DNA from: Ghiorsea sp.
GTDB lineage: Bacteria; Pseudomonadota; Zetaproteobacteria; Mariprofundales; Mariprofundaceae
DNA length: 19,259 nt
Direction of reading: 5' to 3'
NCBI GenBank assembly: GCA_021772875.1
Contig: JAJFLD010000094.1
Location: 1-19,259, forward strand
Positions 16,974 to 19,259 of the stretch are shown one piece after another (position 1 is the first letter of the stretch; each line of letters starts with the position of its first letter). The position numbers were made by a program, and so were the translations under genes. The notes under the pieces were generated by a model that saw only the letters and a program-made list of their open reading frames with translations, was not told where the DNA came from and made no database searches.

Positions 16974-17006
16974 AAACACTCCTGCACGCCGATTGCTAAT
17001 GGCAAC

Positions 17007-17023
17007 AGTTGCATATTACAACT
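17007..17023. promoter_or_regulatory. Imperfect 17-bp palindrome upstream of marR, likely MarR operator
   Basis: AGTTGCATATTACAACT pairs at six of eight positions about its centre. It lies 34 nt before the marR ATG in an AT-rich stretch that must hold the promoter. On the minus strand it contains TAATAT, a possible -10 box, so bound protein would block transcription. The 10-mer GTTGCATATT recurs upstream of the flavoprotein gene. MarR proteins usually bind palindromes of this size and often repress themselves. No convincing -35 box was found. Confidence 0.5.
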
Positions 17024-17106
17024 ATTAATTTATAGCGATAAAATATTACCATTTTAAAGCACAACAAAATTTACCGCCCTTACATCCTTTAATACCACTT
17101 ATTCTT

Positions 17107-19259
17107 TTATTCAAAGCCTATTTCATCAATGGCTTGCATAATGCGGTGAGTTTGACTGAGGGCGACGATAATTTTTTGGTAGTGAAGAATATCATCAAAG
17201 GAAAGCTTGCGTCCTGTGCGGTCTTTTAGCCATTTCTGAGCAGGTTGATAACCACCAATATAAAACTCCCAAACAATAAGTGGCACATCTTCAAAATATT
17301 GGTCGTCGTTGATCCACACGCGACCAAGCTCGTCATGCCCGTGCAGACGGGCATCCATGGATTGAGATGTTGTGGTTGGTAGATTCCCGCCTTCGCGGGA
17401 ATGACGATTTGGCATAGGCTCATAACCTGGGCTGGTTTTGCTGATTTTACGGGTCACCACATTATCGCCGCCTTGGGGGTAGCTGGTGATGTAGTTTTCA
17501 ACGGCTGGGGATTCCAACAAATGAATGCCACGCAACTCACCACCCAACTTGACCAACTGCCAAAACTTATCGGCATCTTTGGGGTATGGAATACGTGGAA
17601 AGTCGATTTTTAAAAACTCTTTGTATGTCTCCCGATAACTTGGGCTGTGCAACACGGCATAGATATAATCTAGCAAATCTATTGGTGCAAACGTAGCTGC
17701 ATCATTTATCTTTTCAGGCACAAAAACCAAACCCAAACCTTTAACAATGACTTCAACGATTTCAGCATCTAAATTGGGTTTTCGTTCAGCTCTGTTACCT
17801 AAATTTTGCTGGTTACTTAGGTCTTGATAAAGGTAAAGAGGGAAGACTGCTGATTGTGTAGTTCTTTCCCCACACTTTGTTTCCATAATGCTATTTGTCA
17901 TAAAAAAATGGTCACAAGTATCTGACTTGTTACTTCGTGCTGTTATAAGACCTAGGTTTTCGCCGTTAAGGAGGTGTTTCATTACTTCCTTTCGGCTTCT
18001 TTCGATCATGGAGTCATTATAATATAGGAAACGGTTATCAAAGGGTCGATAAGCAATTATTTTAATAGCACTTGGATCGAACTCTTTAGCTTTTCTTTTT
18101 ACCTCACCTATTTTCCACCCTTTGTTTTCCTTTAATCCATATTTGGACTGAATTTCTTCTTTTGATGACGTAAAGAACTCTTGAATACGTTGAGTTAATA
18201 CTTCTTTATCATCATCAATCACAAAAGCATCGCGAGAGGTCACAATACCAACGGTATTTACTTGAAATAAACTTGGAACTGAAAATCCCTCATTATATTT
18301 TTTCTCCGCTTCAAAGTCCTTTGAAACCATAAAGTACATGGGAGCAACATTAGGTAATTTCGAAAAAGGAATTGATCCTAACGAGTTAGCAGTTAAAAAA
18401 TCGTATTTTTTGTTTCGTTCCCCATATAAATCAAAATGAAAAACATTAGCCAAAATTTCAGAGCTTTTTAAGCCTGTTTTTACAAAAAATGTAATGGCTA
18501 CACCTTGCATAATATCAAAGACATTCACATCTTTGCTGCCATCAGGTGAAACTTCTTTTTTCTTACTATTGCCATGTAAATCGATGGTATAAATCTTGTC
18601 GTAAGTTTTAAGTAGATTCCAGCGCATACCGCGAAAAGTTGGGTTATCCAAAAAGCCATGCGGGTTAATAAATGCCAATATGCCTTCACCATTCTTTTCA
18701 ATGAAATATTGAGCGTATCGCATAAATTTCACGTAATCATCGTTAATCCATTTGGGATTGCGCTCTTTTAGCTTTTCCTTGCCTCCAGGTTCCTTTTTGT
18801 AGTCTTCCATCAGCTTCATGATCCAGTTACCTTTATTGGAGCTTTCGCCGCTGTATGGAGGGTTGCCCATCACCACCATCACGGGGGTATCGCGTTTGAT
18901 GTGGTTGGCTTCATTGGCTTCTGAGCTTAACCAACTTGAAAACAATGTGCCCGTGTCGGGATGATGTTCTTCTAGAGAGTTGGTGAGGTAAATGTTAAGG
19001 CGTTGGTCTTTGGATGCTTGGAAACCTGTTTCGCGCAGCAACAAATCCAGCTTCAAATGCGCCATGGCATAGGATGCCATCAGCAGCTCAAAACCATTGA
19101 GGCGCGGAATCAAATGCTCATCCACATATCCGCTCCATGCACCCTGCATGGCTTTGAATTTGCCGTTGTAAATAAACTTCACGACTTCAGCGAGGAAAGT
19201 GCCTGTACCGGTGGCAGGGTCTAGCACTTGCACACGATGCACTTCTTTTTCAACTTCTA
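17107..19259 (-). CDS. Type ISP restriction-modification enzyme, methyltransferase and specificity part (5' end missing)
   Basis: The frame is open to the right edge (residues EVEKEVHRVQV before the motif), so this is the C-terminal 717 or so residues of a larger protein. A GTG at 19240-19242 lies directly before the methyltransferase core and is unlikely to be the true start. Counting from that GTG, DPATGTGTF (8-16) is the SAM-binding motif and NPPY (127-130) the catalytic motif of N6-adenine methyltransferases. The following 500 residues fit the type ISP target-recognition region. Such proteins normally carry an Mrr-like nuclease and helicase upstream, outside this window. The region about 17.8-18.9 kb is visibly more AT-rich than the polysaccharide genes, which suggests horizontal transfer. 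An in-frame repeat interrupts residues 612-638. It defends against foreign DNA and methylates the host. Confidence 0.87.
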   Translation of the reverse strand, partial: EVEKEVHRVQVLDPATGTGTFLAEVVKFIYNGKFKAMQGAWSGYVDEHLIPRLNGFELLMASYAMAHLKLDLLLRETGFQASKDQRLNIYLTNSLEEHHPDTGTLFSSWLSSEANEANHIKRDTPVMVVMGNPPYSGESSNKGNWIMKLMEDYKKEPGGKEKLKERNPKWINDDYVKFMRYAQYFIEKNGEGILAFINPHGFLDNPTFRGMRWNLLKTYDKIYTIDLHGNSKKKEVSPDGSKDVNVFDIMQGVAITFFVKTGLKSSEILANVFHFDLYGERNKKYDFLTANSLGSIPFSKLPNVAPMYFMVSKDFEAEKKYNEGFSVPSLFQVNTVGIVTSRDAFVIDDDKEVLTQRIQEFFTSSKEEIQSKYGLKENKGWKIGEVKRKAKEFDPSAIKIIAYRPFDNRFLYYNDSMIERSRKEVMKHLLNGENLGLITARSNKSDTCDHFFMTNSIMETKCGERTTQSAVFPLYLYQDLSNQQNLGNRAERKPNLDAEIVEVIVKGLGLVFVPEKINDAATFAPIDLLDYIYAVLHSPSYRETYKEFLKIDFPRIPYPKDADKFWQLVKLGGELRGIHLLESPAVENYITSYPQGGDNVVTRKISKTSPGYEPMPNRHSREGGNLPTTTSQSMDARLHGHDELGRVWINDDQYFEDVPLIVWEFYIGGYQPAQKWLKDRTGRKLSFDDILHYQKIIVALSQTHRIMQAIDEIGFE
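17330..17407. repeat. dRS3/REP-like 78-bp palindromic repeat inserted in frame in the methyltransferase gene
   Basis: Bounded by TCGTCAT and ATGACGA, it contains two hairpins: ATGCCCG-6 nt-CGGGCAT (17335-17354) and ATTCCCGC-CTTC-GCGGGAAT (17383-17402). The second matches the Neisseria dRS3 form ATTCCC-8 nt-GGGAAT. Related dispersed elements, which translate to peptides such as HSREGGN and MDARLHGHD, are common in proteobacterial genomes. Its length is 26 codons, so the host frame stays open. It adds a hydrophilic stretch between KISKTSPGYEP and LGRVWINDD of the encoded protein. Confidence 0.85.

Noticed and set aside
17330..17407. CRISPR-like or insertion-sequence reading of the hairpin repeat
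   Set aside because: There is a single copy, no spacer array and no transposase; it fits a small dispersed palindromic repeat.
19240..19242. GTG as the true start of the type ISP methyltransferase
   Set aside because: The frame stays open to the window edge, and the SAM motif would be only seven residues from the start. The family has large upstream domains.

Overview
The window reads as a chromosomal stretch of a Gram-negative bacterium, probably a proteobacterium. Supporting this are an outer-envelope metalloprotease/beta-propeller protein, a class II cytochrome c, a Wzx-type flippase and a proteobacterial-style palindromic repeat. Base composition looks moderately AT-rich by eye. The species cannot be named from the sequence alone. 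Every gene I can support is on the minus strand, so the transcription order runs from high to low coordinates. I see no tRNA, rRNA, CRISPR array or insertion sequence.

Right end (17107-19259): the C-terminal part of a large adenine-specific DNA methyltransferase of the type ISP restriction-modification class. It is cut by the window edge. A 78-bp palindromic repeat of a kind that is widely dispersed in proteobacteria sits in frame inside it and adds 26 residues.

16053-17023: a two-gene unit, a MarR-family regulator followed by a membrane-anchored cytochrome c'-like protein. A 17-bp imperfect palindrome lies upstream of marR. A related palindrome sharing a 10-bp core lies upstream of the next gene, a long nitronate monooxygenase-like flavoprotein (14432-15832), which suggests a small local regulon.

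1848-14396: a tightly packed surface-polysaccharide gene cluster. It begins with a possible 35-codon ORF that overlaps the start of a Wzx-like flippase. There follow eight glycosyltransferases (four GT2, four GT4), a SAM-dependent methyltransferase and an asparagine-synthase-like amidotransferase. Many junctions overlap by 1-4 nt or are separated by a few bases, which points to one translationally coupled transcript. No initiating sugar-phosphate transferase, Wzy polymerase, ligase or sugar-nucleotide synthesis gene is visible, so the pathway must be completed elsewhere. Several glycosyltransferase starts were moved inward because the longer versions read out of frame through the upstream gene.

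Left end (1-1838): an open frame running off the edge. It encodes a secreted gluzincin-like metalloprotease joined to TolB/WD40-type beta-propeller repeats. It follows the last glycosyltransferase by only 9 nt.

No unmistakably new system stands out. The best leads are the shared MarR-type palindromes linking marR-cytochrome c' with the flavoprotein, the in-frame repeat in the methyltransferase, the coupled small ORF before the flippase, and the unusual AsnB-like enzyme.
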